Positions 9,367 through 17,345 of a DNA stretch of 64,000 bases are shown piece by piece (position 1 is the first letter of the stretch; each line of letters begins with the position of its first letter). Source of the stretch: Opitutia bacterium (lineage in GTDB: Bacteria > Verrucomicrobiota > Verrucomicrobiia > Opitutales > Seribacteraceae); NCBI GenBank assembly GCA_002716045.1, contig PAZC01000014.1, positions 36,750-100,749 of the forward strand. The letters are read 5' to 3'. The notes below the pieces were generated by a model. The model made no database searches. It was given only the letters and a program-made list of their open reading frames with translations, and had not been told where the DNA came from. A program made the translations under genes and the position numbers.

Positions 9367-12300
9367 CTAGGTTTTGCGCTCGCCACCGAGCAAGCGGTAA
9401 GCTGCCGGCGTGAGGACAAGTGACAGGAAAGTGGAGCTAACCAAGCCACCGATTATCACGATGCTCATGGGTTGGAGTATTTCTTTGCCCGAAGCACCCC
9501 CGGCGAAAGCCAAGGGAACAAGAGCAAAGGCTGCGGTGAGAGCAGTCATGAGGATAGGCGCAACTCTCTCAGCGGTTCCTCGCAGGATCAACTCGTTGCC
9601 AAAAGGCATGCCATCTTCGTGGGCAAGGCTTTGATAGCGGGTTAACAACATAATGACGTTACGGGCCGCAATGCCCGCAACCGCTATGAGGCCAACCAAG
9701 GTGGCGATCGACGCGTCCTGTCCCGAAAACCAGGCCGCTAAAATGCCTCCTGATAACGCAGCAGGCACACTGAGCAGAGATTGCAAGACCAAGAGGCCGT
9801 TACGAAAATGCAAGCTAAGGGCACCGACCACGACGAGGAAAACCAAGCCAGCCATTAGCAACATGTCGCGGGTAGCCTTTTGGCGACTCTCGTATTGGCC
9901 TTCGAAATGAACGGAATAACCATCGGGCAGGTCTAGTTCTTGACGAAGAAGGCTCTCCGCTTCTTCCGTTGCCGATGAGACGTCACGTCCCGAAACATTA
10001 GCGGAAACAACAACCCGGCGACGGCCATTCTCACGTGAAACCAAACCGGGTCCAAGGGTTTCTCGAATGGTAGCCACGGAGGAAAGTGGAACAGGAGGCA
10101 AACCCTCCGCCCTGACAAGTGTACGCCCGAGAGCGCTCAAATCGTTCCGGACTTCCGGATGAAAGCGTACCACGACGTCGCGAGACAGCAGATTATCCAA
10201 GACCTCACCGGCCTTGACCCCGCCGAAACCAGCATGGGCAAGGTGATTGACGTCTGCCACTTGCAAGCCATGGACACGCAAACGATCAGGGTCCGGAAGA
10301 ATTTGAACCTGCGGAACGAGGGTTTGGCTTTCGACTCGGACGTCGACAAGCCCATGCGTTTGCTTGAGCAATTCAGCGGCTTGCTCGGCGATGCGTTGAA
10401 GCTCGAAAAGATCATCGCCGAAAATCTTGACTGCGACAGGCGCTTCCACTCCAGACAACATATGGTCAATGCGATGTCCAATTGGTCGTCCCACGTCTAA
10501 CGCAACTCCAGGAAGTTGGCCCACTCGATTGCGAATTTCAGAGAGAACCTCGGCTTGAGGCCGCCCCTCATCATGAAACTCGACGTCCAATTCGCTTACA
10601 CTTACTGGCATGACATGTTCGTCATCCTCCGCCCGACCCGTACGAACGCCAACGGATTTCACTTCGGGCGATTTACGAACCAATGCCTCGGCCACGCGTC
10701 CGATTTCACGAGAGGCATCCAGTGAGGTACCTGGCGGCGCAGTCACCGAGATCATGGCGCTGCCTTCATTGAAGCCGGGCAAAAAGGAACGACCCATGGT
10801 TGGGAAAAGACTGAAGGCAGACAAGACGAGAAGCATAGAGGCAAAGCAAACGGCGGCAGGCCACCGCAAGGCGGGACCAAAAAGAAATTTCCTAGCCACG
10901 AAAGCTGACTTTGCAGCGGTCCAAGGCTCGCATCCCATGGCCTTGCCTTTGCGGGCAATCAGGAGCCGACATAATGCGGGTCCAAGGGTAATGGCGACAA
11001 GGAAGCTGGCTAGCATCGAAACAACAGTTGCCTCCGCCAAGGGACGAAACAATTGACCCTCCATTCCACCAAGCCCGAAAAGGGGAGCGAAAGTCGCAAC
11101 GATAATGACAGTGGCCTGTACGATAGCTCCCCTTACCTCACCAGTCGACTTGATGATGATCTCGGTAGCAGGAGCGGGATTGGATCGGAGATCGTTTTCC
11201 CGAAGACGGCGATAAACGTTCTCAACCAATACAATGGCGTCATCCACCACCATCCCCGCGGCAACCGCGAGACCACCCAAAGTCATGACGTTTACGCTGC
11301 CACCCGTGAAACGGAGATAGAGAAGGGTCAGCAGAAAGGAAAGCGGAATGGCCACCAAGGCGATGAGCGTAGTGCGCAATCGAAGCAAAAAGAGAAAAAG
11401 AATGATGGCCACCATGATGGATCCATCGCGCAACGCATCCACTACGTTGGAAACGGCATGGTCCACGAAATCAGCTTGGCGAAACAATATTCGAGTCGAA
11501 ACGTCCGATGGAAGCGAGAGTGCATGCAAGCTCTTTTCCACCTGACTGGTCACCTCGCGCACGTCGGCGTCGGGTTGCTTTTGTACCCCTAGGATCACGG
11601 CGCGGCGACTCTCGATTGTGGCATCCCCTCGCATCGGTCGTGGCGCCATCACCACTTCAGCCACGTCGCGAATGAGGATTGGGCGTTTGTCGACCATTTT
11701 GATGACGGTATTCTCAAAGTCAGACAAGGCCGAACTCCTGCCGATGGCCCGCAACATTCTTTCGGATGAATCGTTCTCCAGAAAGCCCCCGACCTCGTTG
11801 CCTTGAGCCATGCCAGATGCTTCGATCAATTCGTTTAAAGTAACGCCATAGGCCAGCATCCGGTCAGGCAAGGCATGGATCCGATATTCGGCCAAACCGC
11901 CGCCCATGGCGAGTACTTGAGCAACTCCAGGCAAAGCCTGCAGGGGTCGAACGAGATCTCGTTCAGCCAAGGTTCGCAGTTCCAAGGGAGAACGTTCGGG
12001 ATCATTCGAAGTGAGGCCCAAGAGCATGATTTCACCAAGCAAAGAAGTGATGGGGCCCATTTGAGCGGACACACCCTGAGGCATTTCTTCCTCGACCGAA
12101 CGCAAACGTTCCTGGACGAGTTGGCGTGCCCGATAAGGATCTTCTCCCCAGCCGAACTCTACGAAGATCAAGCCAAGTCCGGCGGTTGACTCGGTCCTTA
12201 CCCGTTGCGTACCCGAGGTACCGCGGACCGAATTCTCAATCGGCAGGACAACCAAGGTTTCGACCTCTTCCGGAGCCATGCCCGGAGCCTCCGCCATGAT

Positions 12301-12450
12301 GGTGACGGTGGTTCGAGTCAACTCCGGCAATACTTGGGCCGGCATGCGAAAAGCCTCCAGAATACCCCATGCGGCAAGGGCAATAGTCACCGCTGACACT
12401 GCCAACGGGTTTCGTGTACAATAGCCTACCAATCCCCCGAGAAAGTTCAT
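9367..12450 (-). CDS. RND efflux pump, inner-membrane permease
   Basis: A 1027-residue resistance-nodulation-division permease. The start is ATG 12450, which overlaps the adaptor stop as TGATG; the longer frame to 12564 runs into the adaptor and is rejected. It begins MNFLGGLVGYCTRNPLAV (first transmembrane helix) and has two large periplasmic loops and about 12 membrane helices. The TM4 proton-relay motif GMVVDDAIVLVEN has Asp403 and Asp404, the pattern of drug-type (HAE/AcrB-like) pumps rather than the DFGxIVDG of CzcA. The neighbouring adaptor and small protein are His-rich, suggesting metal export. It is third in an operon with the TolC-type channel and adaptor. Substrate class is therefore open. 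Confidence 0.93.
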   Translation of the reverse strand: MNFLGGLVGYCTRNPLAVSAVTIALAAWGILEAFRMPAQVLPELTRTTVTIMAEAPGMAPEEVETLVVLPIENSVRGTSGTQRVRTESTAGLGLIFVEFGWGEDPYRARQLVQERLRSVEEEMPQGVSAQMGPITSLLGEIMLLGLTSNDPERSPLELRTLAERDLVRPLQALPGVAQVLAMGGGLAEYRIHALPDRMLAYGVTLNELIEASGMAQGNEVGGFLENDSSERMLRAIGRSSALSDFENTVIKMVDKRPILIRDVAEVVMAPRPMRGDATIESRRAVILGVQKQPDADVREVTSQVEKSLHALSLPSDVSTRILFRQADFVDHAVSNVVDALRDGSIMVAIILFLFLLRLRTTLIALVAIPLSFLLTLLYLRFTGGSVNVMTLGGLAVAAGMVVDDAIVLVENVYRRLRENDLRSNPAPATEIIIKSTGEVRGAIVQATVIIVATFAPLFGLGGMEGQLFRPLAEATVVSMLASFLVAITLGPALCRLLIARKGKAMGCEPWTAAKSAFVARKFLFGPALRWPAAVCFASMLLVLSAFSLFPTMGRSFLPGFNEGSAMISVTAPPGTSLDASREIGRVAEALVRKSPEVKSVGVRTGRAEDDEHVMPVSVSELDVEFHDEGRPQAEVLSEIRNRVGQLPGVALDVGRPIGHRIDHMLSGVEAPVAVKIFGDDLFELQRIAEQAAELLKQTHGLVDVRVESQTLVPQVQILPDPDRLRVHGLQVADVNHLAHAGFGGVKAGEVLDNLLSRDVVVRFHPEVRNDLSALGRTLVRAEGLPPVPLSSVATIRETLGPGLVSRENGRRRVVVSANVSGRDVSSATEEAESLLRQELDLPDGYSVHFEGQYESRQKATRDMLLMAGLVFLVVVGALSLHFRNGLLVLQSLLSVPAALSGGILAAWFSGQDASIATLVGLIAVAGIAARNVIMLLTRYQSLAHEDGMPFGNELILRGTAERVAPILMTALTAAFALVPLAFAGGASGKEILQPMSIVIIGGLVSSTFLSLVLTPAAYRLLGGERKT

Positions 12451-13583
12451 CACGGCCCTTCTGTTTTCTTCCGCTTGCCCCGACAAGCTCGCAGCAAGAA
12501 GACATTCAACAAGATGGAGAGGCCCAATGCGCCCGCCAACCATGACAGTAGGTAAAGATTCCATTGGATGGGCTGAGCTTCCTTGGCTCCATCATGACCA
12601 TGGGCATGTCCGTGACCGTCATGTCCGCCATGATCATGTCCATGAGAATTCGTCGGGGCGTCACCACCGGCACTCAAACCGAGAAGATGGGCATTCACGG
12701 AAACCACACGGTTACCAAGTTTCAAGCCACTCAAGATTTCAACGCGATTCAATCCCTTGAGACCCGTCTTGACGGTGGCTCTTCGATATCGCGTTCCTTC
12801 CTTGTTTCTGGCAACGTATACATAAGGGGTTGCGGTGGTACCAAGCAGGGCGCTTGAGGGAATCACCATGCTGGCATTGACCTCAGTGGTGACCACCCGG
12901 AAATCAGCCAACATGCCGGGCTTCAAGAGATGCTTGGGGTTAGCCACACGAAACCAAGCGGGCAACGATCCGTTCGCAGCGTTCACCTCTCCACCGAATC
13001 GCTCCAAGACACCCGCAAAAGATATCTCAGGATAAGCTTCCGCTCGAATCCTAGCTTTTGCCGCGGGAGGGATTTCGCCAAGCAGGCTTTCAAATACTTC
13101 AGCCCGCGCAAATACCTCGTCCAGGTCAGCCAGCTCGATCAAGGTTTGCCCAGCATCCACACCTTGGCCCTTGGTCACCGAGACCTTGGTCACGACACCC
13201 GCGAAGGGAGCCCGCAAAGAAAGCTTGGGTGGCGGGTTGCCGGGTAAAAGTGTCTCGATCTCAACGAGCACGTCATCTGCGTTCACGGATTGTCCCTCGA
13301 CAACGGACAATGCAGTCACCCTGCCCGCAACGCGTCCTGACACAAAGAAATGCTTTTGGGGAATAGGTTCCACCCGACCCACCAAAGACAATGTTTTAGG
13401 GATCAGGGCGGAGCCAACCTCAACGGTTTCAAGTTCTAAGACATCGCGAAGTTCGGCTGAGATCTGCACGATGTCAGAGGAATAAGAGGGGGACCCGAGC
13501 AACATGCCCATGACAACCATCAGAGATTTTCTGAAGGGCATTCTGTAGAGCCTCAATGCAATTGCAGGAAATGCATAGTTCAT
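12450..13583 (-). CDS. RND efflux periplasmic adaptor with His-rich linker and C-terminal membrane helix
   Basis: Membrane-fusion (HlyD/CusB-like) adaptor of 377 residues joining the RND pump to the outer-membrane channel. ATG 13583 is preferred over ATG 13598 because AGAGGAGG lies 4 bases upstream of it. The lipoyl-like and beta-barrel parts show VSGRVAGRVTALSVVEGQ, LRAPFAGVVTKVSVTKGQ and LLKPGMLADFRVV. An unusual segment at about residues 312-331 has eight His alternating with Gly/Asp, followed by a hydrophobic helix (LYLLSWLAGALGLSILLNV) and a Lys/Arg-rich end. This C-terminal anchor and His tract are not typical of plain CusB/CzcB and may bind metal. It is cotranslated with the pump (one-base overlap). 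Confidence 0.9.
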   Translation of the reverse strand: MNYAFPAIALRLYRMPFRKSLMVVMGMLLGSPSYSSDIVQISAELRDVLELETVEVGSALIPKTLSLVGRVEPIPQKHFFVSGRVAGRVTALSVVEGQSVNADDVLVEIETLLPGNPPPKLSLRAPFAGVVTKVSVTKGQGVDAGQTLIELADLDEVFARAEVFESLLGEIPPAAKARIRAEAYPEISFAGVLERFGGEVNAANGSLPAWFRVANPKHLLKPGMLADFRVVTTEVNASMVIPSSALLGTTATPYVYVARNKEGTRYRRATVKTGLKGLNRVEILSGLKLGNRVVSVNAHLLGLSAGGDAPTNSHGHDHGGHDGHGHAHGHDGAKEAQPIQWNLYLLSWLAGALGLSILLNVFLLRACRGKRKKTEGP

Positions 13584-13587
13584 AAGG

Positions 13588-13595
13588 CCTCCTCT
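13588..13595 (-). promoter_or_regulatory. Strong Shine-Dalgarno site deciding the adaptor start
   Basis: The minus strand reads AGAGGAGG, then four bases, then the ATG at 13583. This is much stronger than most ribosome sites here. It lies over the stop of the TolC gene, so it favours ATG 13583 over the overlapping ATG at 13598. Confidence 0.7.
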
Positions 13596-14848
13596 CATCC
13601 GCCCAAAGCCATACGAAGACGCATGGCGGCCAAGTGATATTCAAGCAAGAGATTGAGATATTCCCCCTTCAGACCGAGGGTTTCCTCGCGCACTTGCAGA
13701 GCTTGCTGTAGACTGATTTGCCCTTGAGAAAAAGCTTTCAGGGCATCCTTTCCATTGACCTCGGCCAAGGGGGACAAGATTTCTCGGAAATTGCTCAGGC
13801 GCTGGAACAGAATTCTTTCGCGTTGGGCGGCTGTTCGCACCTCGATGGCGATGGACTCGGCTAGTATGTCACGGCGCAGGGAAGCGGCTCCCAGTCGGGC
13901 CTTGGCTTCACGCTCCTCCCCTTGGCGGCGTCCCCACCAAGGCAATTCAATCGAAATGCCTATGCCATGGAACTTTTCCCGCTCGAGACCGCCGGGCGAA
14001 TCTATTTCACGGGCATGCTCCACAAAGCCTTCGAGGCGCCACCTACCCCAGCGATCCGCTTTCTTTTTATGCAAGCGAGCGGAGGCTCGTTGCTGTTCTC
14101 CAGCAAGGAGAGCCAAGTCAGGTCTTTGGGTCCTCCAATTCGAAATATCATTTGGAACAGCAGGTCGTTCTTCAGGAAAAGTCAGGGTTCCCTCGAGAAC
14201 GAGTTCATCGTCAGGTTTTGTCCGAAGAATAATACCTGCCTGAGCCAGCAATTCATTAAGTTCTTGTTCATTGGCTGCCAGTTTCTCCTTGGCCGAAAGT
14301 GATTTCAACTTGGTTTGCCCGACATCTATTCCCGAAGCTTCCCCACGGCCCTCGGCTGAGGCTACGAAAGTTGCCAGTTCACTCGCCAGTTCACTCGCCT
14401 CCCGGGCAAAGCTCAAGCGCTCACGAGCAGCGAGCACCTGAAGGAAAAGGCCCTTTGCGCGAAAAGTAGCTTGTCTCGTTGCTTCCCTAAGCGACGCGTT
14501 GGCCAAGGTGGTTTCAGCATTGGCAATTTCCCGCAAGGCTCTTTTTTGACCCGGGAGACGAATGGTTTGAGAAAGGCTGAAGCCGACCGCTCTCTCCCCT
14601 TGGTCATTGCCCAAGGCATCGGTGCCATAGGACAGTGACGCCTCAGGATCCGGAGCCGCTAATGCAATTGTCTTTCGCGCTTCGGCAGCATCCTTTCCAA
14701 AGACGGATTGACCTACTCGAAGGTCTTTGGTCACGGCCCGCTCGAGAAACGAATCCAATGTGAAGTGCAAGACATCTCCCAAGACAAATTGTCCTGGGAG
14801 AGACATGGTAAACAATATAAGTAAGGTAAAATAAGAAACTGACTTCAT
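13595..14848 (-). CDS. TolC-family outer-membrane efflux channel
   Basis: Outer-membrane factor of an RND tripartite pump, 417 residues, with a signal peptide (MKSVSYFTLLILFTMSLPGQFVLG). It has the two-fold helical TolC/CusC arrangement, with long Ala/Glu/Arg-rich helices. Recognisable segments are GFSLSQTIRLPGQKRALREIANAE in the first half and GIGISIELPWWGRRQGEEREAKAR in the second, which are the conserved strand-helix junctions of the family. It is followed directly by the adaptor and pump genes and preceded by the small His/Cys-rich gene, so it is the first structural gene of the efflux operon proper. Confidence 0.9.
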   Translation of the reverse strand: MKSVSYFTLLILFTMSLPGQFVLGDVLHFTLDSFLERAVTKDLRVGQSVFGKDAAEARKTIALAAPDPEASLSYGTDALGNDQGERAVGFSLSQTIRLPGQKRALREIANAETTLANASLREATRQATFRAKGLFLQVLAARERLSFAREASELASELATFVASAEGRGEASGIDVGQTKLKSLSAKEKLAANEQELNELLAQAGIILRTKPDDELVLEGTLTFPEERPAVPNDISNWRTQRPDLALLAGEQQRASARLHKKKADRWGRWRLEGFVEHAREIDSPGGLEREKFHGIGISIELPWWGRRQGEEREAKARLGAASLRRDILAESIAIEVRTAAQRERILFQRLSNFREILSPLAEVNGKDALKAFSQGQISLQQALQVREETLGLKGEYLNLLLEYHLAAMRLRMALGG

Positions 14849-14882
14849 CGAATTGATTCCTCCATGTGTAACGCGTGGATGA

Positions 14883-14939
14883 CCGGAACAATCCGGCCAA
14901 GGCAGGTGAACTCGCGGGCGTCCTGACTAGAAAGGACGC
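14883..14939 (-). other. Two hairpins in the leader between the His-rich gene and the TolC gene
   Basis: The 100-base gap upstream of the TolC gene holds a perfect 7-bp stem, GCGTCCT with AGGACGC, and an 8-base loop (14918-14939). It also holds a perfect 5-bp stem, CCGGA with TCCGG, and a 4-base loop (14883-14896). On the transcribed strand the first hairpin contains AGTCAGGA and is followed 13 bases later by ACCTGCC. Together these resemble the split halves of a cobalamin B12 box, but the rest of that riboswitch is not visible. No U-tract follows either hairpin, so a simple terminator is unlikely. An RNA leader or processing site in a metal operon is my inference. Confidence 0.4.
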
Positions 14940-14948
14940 AGGAAGAAA

Positions 14949-15356
14949 TCAGAGTCGCAGAACGACAGTGGAAAGAGCCATCTTCTTGGAAATGGTGGAC
15001 CTGCCCAAACGAGGAATCTCACTTGGGTCCCACACAACTTGGCGGGACGAGGTAAGGCTAGAAACTAAACCAGAAAACAAGGTGGCAAGCACTTGGGGTT
15101 GCCCCTTGATCAAGGCAAGGCGCTGAACCGGTAGATTCAAGGGTTCGTCGATCATGAAATCAAAGTGCGAGTGATTATGCGATTGCTCGCACGGAGATGG
15201 ATTCGGTTGCTCGCCTGAATGAGAATGTTCGCCACAGTGATTGGCATGGGAATGGCCGATCTCAAAGTGAAAATGCCCGGCCTCGCCGATGCAGGCTTGT
15301 AACCCCCGCATCCCGCCGATCAAGAGTAATCCAATCATCAAGAGACGAATCATCAT
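14949..15356 (-). CDS. Small exported His/Cys-rich protein, probable metal binder
   Basis: A 135-residue protein not recognised as a named family. It has a hydrophobic signal or anchor at residues 1-20 (MMIRLLMIGLLLIGGMRGLQ). Then comes a segment of about 45 residues with ten His (28, 30, 35, 37, 40, 44, 46, 60, 62, 64) and Cys22, Cys41 and Cys56, with pairs such as GHFHF, GHSHANHC and GEHSHSG. The rest is plain and slightly basic. It is the first gene upstream of the efflux operon on the same strand, and divergent from the MerC-like gene. A periplasmic metal chaperone or buffer feeding the pump is the best guess. A DUF2946-like small metal-operon protein is another possibility. Confidence 0.75.
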   Translation of the reverse strand: MMIRLLMIGLLLIGGMRGLQACIGEAGHFHFEIGHSHANHCGEHSHSGEQPNPSPCEQSHNHSHFDFMIDEPLNLPVQRLALIKGQPQVLATLFSGLVSSLTSSRQVVWDPSEIPRLGRSTISKKMALSTVVLRL

Positions 15357-15453
15357 CGTACAAAAAGCTTACCAAAAAGCTCTTTATAGTCAATAAGCTA
15401 AGATCATGCCAAACGACAGGGCGATTTAACCCAATCCCCCTTAAAACAAGCCA

Positions 15454-15492
15454 TTTGCAAGGGTATTTTTAAATTTGCAAATCAGTTGCAAA
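15454..15492. promoter_or_regulatory. Operator-like TTTGCAA repeats between the His-rich gene and merC-like gene
   Basis: A perfect inverted repeat TTTGCAA-ATCAG-TTGCAAA lies at 15474-15492. A third TTTGCAA at 15454-15460 is exactly 20 bases (two helical turns) upstream of the left arm. It sits in the 190-base divergent gap between two metal-related genes. Spacing and symmetry suit a dimeric repressor, for instance a Fur/Zur- or MerR/ArsR-type protein. The Fur-family gene at 18831 is one candidate regulator. Confidence 0.5.
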
Positions 15493-15546
15493 AAGAGAAG
15501 GAACCCGTAATTTGTTTACTTTTCACATTCTCAAATATCCCCATTC

Positions 15547-16038
15547 ATGAAATTGCAAAAGGCTTCAACGCAAATAGTTGGCAACACCACCTCGAAATGG
15601 CAGTTTGCCTTGGATGGCGTAGCGATGTCATTAGCCGGCATCTGTGGAATCCATTGCCTCTTGATGCCGGTTTTATTGATTACCTTTCCTCTACTCGGCA
15701 GTAGCTTTTTCAGCCATGGGGCCTTTCACCTATGGATGTTGGCAGCGGTTCTACCCACCACCGGTTTGGCAATTCTTCTGGGATGCAGGAAGCACAAGGA
15801 TTTCTTGGTTTTCCTTCTTTCCATATGTGGCTTCGCTTTGCTCTGCTTTGCGGCATTCGGTCATGGACACGACCACACACACGGTGCGACCGCAACTGGT
15901 CAATGGCTTTCGCATGAAAACATCCTGACCAGTCTCGGTGGCTTGATAATGGTATCCGGGCACATGAGAAACTTTTTGCTCTGCCGAAAGGCAAACAAAT
16001 CAGGTGCAGACGAATCGTCCTGTGCCTGCGGTCATTAA
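15547..16038 (+). CDS. MerC-domain membrane protein
   Basis: Integral membrane protein of 163 residues with four predicted helices. The first helix holds GICGIHCLLMP (Cys33, His36, Cys37), the signature of the MerC mercury-transport domain. A short His run FGHGHDHTHG (His106, 108, 110, 112) lies in a loop, and the C-terminus ends with SSCACGH. MerC-type proteins move Hg(II) inward, but in many marine bacteria without other mer genes they are seen near zinc/Fur-regulated genes, so zinc or another soft metal is possible. It is transcribed away from the His-rich protein and efflux operon, sharing the gap with the TTTGCAA repeats. Confidence 0.82.
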   Translation: MKLQKASTQIVGNTTSKWQFALDGVAMSLAGICGIHCLLMPVLLITFPLLGSSFFSHGAFHLWMLAAVLPTTGLAILLGCRKHKDFLVFLLSICGFALLCFAAFGHGHDHTHGATATGQWLSHENILTSLGGLIMVSGHMRNFLLCRKANKSGADESSCACGH

Positions 16039-16253
16039 AGGAGATAGAAACCCTCCGGGACAAGGCCTCCCCGAGAAAAACTCGCGCACTTCAAGTCGGA
16101 TGAACTTGCCTTCGGAGCAATCCCCTATCATGTTTTTCGAACAATTCCGTCTAGTAATGGGTTGTCAAAAACTACCTAAATAGTCACTTTTATTAGGGTG
16201 TCCCTTTAGAGAAATCCCCTCCGTCTTCTAGTTAAAAAATATCCCAAAACGTC

Positions 16254-16487
16254 ATGTTAAAGCCACAAGAGGTCCTGGACCGATATTACTTGGAAACCCG
16301 GTGCATGCTACTGGAGACAGCAGCTGTGCTGGATCGTTACGACGCCGCGGTAGAGCGCGAAGGATCTGCTGCCGCGGACGAACTCAAGCTCGACGTTTTG
16401 CACAAGGCACTGCATGTGCTTGCGGAACCTAAATCGAGCGAGAGGGCGGAGGAATTGCTGAATCTCTTCACGGAAGTACCCACCTGA
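16254..16487 (+). CDS. Small helical protein of unknown function, upstream of the TatD-like hydrolase
   Basis: A 77-residue protein, acidic and apparently all-helical, with no signal peptide, beginning MLKPQEVLDRYYLETRC. It is not recognised. The stop lies 15 bases before the start of the TatD-like gene on the same strand, so the two are probably translated from one message. The preceding 215 bases (16039-16253) hold no gene. They contain GC-rich weak pairing near 16050-16075 and an AT-rich region around 16170-16245 that may be the promoter. It could be an adaptor or partner subunit of the hydrolase. Confidence 0.7.
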   Translation: MLKPQEVLDRYYLETRCMLLETAAVLDRYDAAVEREGSAAADELKLDVLHKALHVLAEPKSSERAEELLNLFTEVPT

Positions 16488-16502
16488 TACCACCTTTTCG
16501 CC

Positions 16503-17330
16503 ATGCAGATCATTCAACCACACTATCACGCCATTGCGCGCACTGCCCAAGATTACGAGCGCATGGCAATGTCCGGCGTCGTGTGCGTGGTCGAGCCCGC
16601 CTTTTGGGCAGGCTTTGACCGCGACTACCCGGAAACCTTCATCGACTACTTCAAGCAAATCAGCGAATTCGAGCCCACCCGGGCCGCGCAATTCGGGATT
16701 CGTCACTTTTGCTGGGTGGCTGTGAACCCAAAAGAAGCGGAAAACAAGGAACTGACTCAAGAAGTACTCAAGAAGATGCCAGATTTCTTTGCCAAAGACA
16801 CTTGTCTGGGCGTCGGGGAAACCGGGTTGCACAAGTCGACCAAGAACGAAATGGACGCATTGCAAGCCCACGTGGAATTGGCCATGGAGCATGGTCAGTT
16901 GGTACTCATCCACACACCCCATCTGTCCGACAAGGCGCATGGCACGAAAATGGTGCTGGAAGTATTGGATGGATTGGATGTCGATCGAAGCCGCATTTGG
17001 ATTGATCACGTCGAGGAACAAACCATCCGCCCCGTGCTCGATGCCGGATACTGGGCGGGCATGACGCTTTACCCGATCACAAAGTGCTCCCCGCGACGGG
17101 CCATTGATATTCTGGAGAAGTACGGACGGGAAAGGCTTTTGGTCAATTCTTCGGCCGACTGGGGGCCTAGCGATCCTTTCACTTTGCAGGAGTCGATCGT
17201 GGAATTCCGCAGCCGCGGACACGACCTGCAGGAAGCCATCGAGATCTTTCACAACAACCCTTGCCGCTTCCTAGGGCAAAACCCCAAGTTCGACATTAAG
17301 CCGATCAAGGTGGAAACCTTGGATGATTGA
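16503..17330 (+). CDS. TatD-like metal-dependent hydrolase
   Basis: An amidohydrolase-fold protein of 275 residues. The family's first motif, normally HxH, appears as PHYHAI near the N-terminus. GVGETGLHK supplies the conserved Glu, VLIHTPH and WIDHVEE the later His ligands, and NSSADWGPSD the C-terminal Asp. It differs from classical TatD nucleases in details and resembles the divergent TatD branch found in ebo-type gene clusters, but no other ebo genes are visible. Cytoplasmic, with no signal. The coupled 77-residue gene is upstream; cysS is convergent 15 bases downstream. Confidence 0.82.
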   Translation: MQIIQPHYHAIARTAQDYERMAMSGVVCVVEPAFWAGFDRDYPETFIDYFKQISEFEPTRAAQFGIRHFCWVAVNPKEAENKELTQEVLKKMPDFFAKDTCLGVGETGLHKSTKNEMDALQAHVELAMEHGQLVLIHTPHLSDKAHGTKMVLEVLDGLDVDRSRIWIDHVEEQTIRPVLDAGYWAGMTLYPITKCSPRRAIDILEKYGRERLLVNSSADWGPSDPFTLQESIVEFRSRGHDLQEAIEIFHNNPCRFLGQNPKFDIKPIKVETLDD

Positions 17331-17345
17331 GCCTTGGGACCGAGC

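Noticed and set aside
12451-12564. N-terminal extension of the RND pump
   Set aside because: Overlaps the adaptor gene; ATG 12450 with TGATG overlap matches RND family starts.
15547-16038. mer operon (mercury resistance)
   Set aside because: Only a MerC-like protein is present; merR, merA, merT and merP are absent, so mercury specificity is not claimed.
16039-16253. Possible RNA structure or small gene upstream of the 77-residue protein
   Set aside because: Pairing is weak and no coding or tRNA-like pattern was seen.
16308-17252. 314-codon open frame antisense to the TatD-like gene
   Set aside because: No family motifs, overlaps two well-supported plus-strand genes completely, and is best explained as codon-bias shadow.
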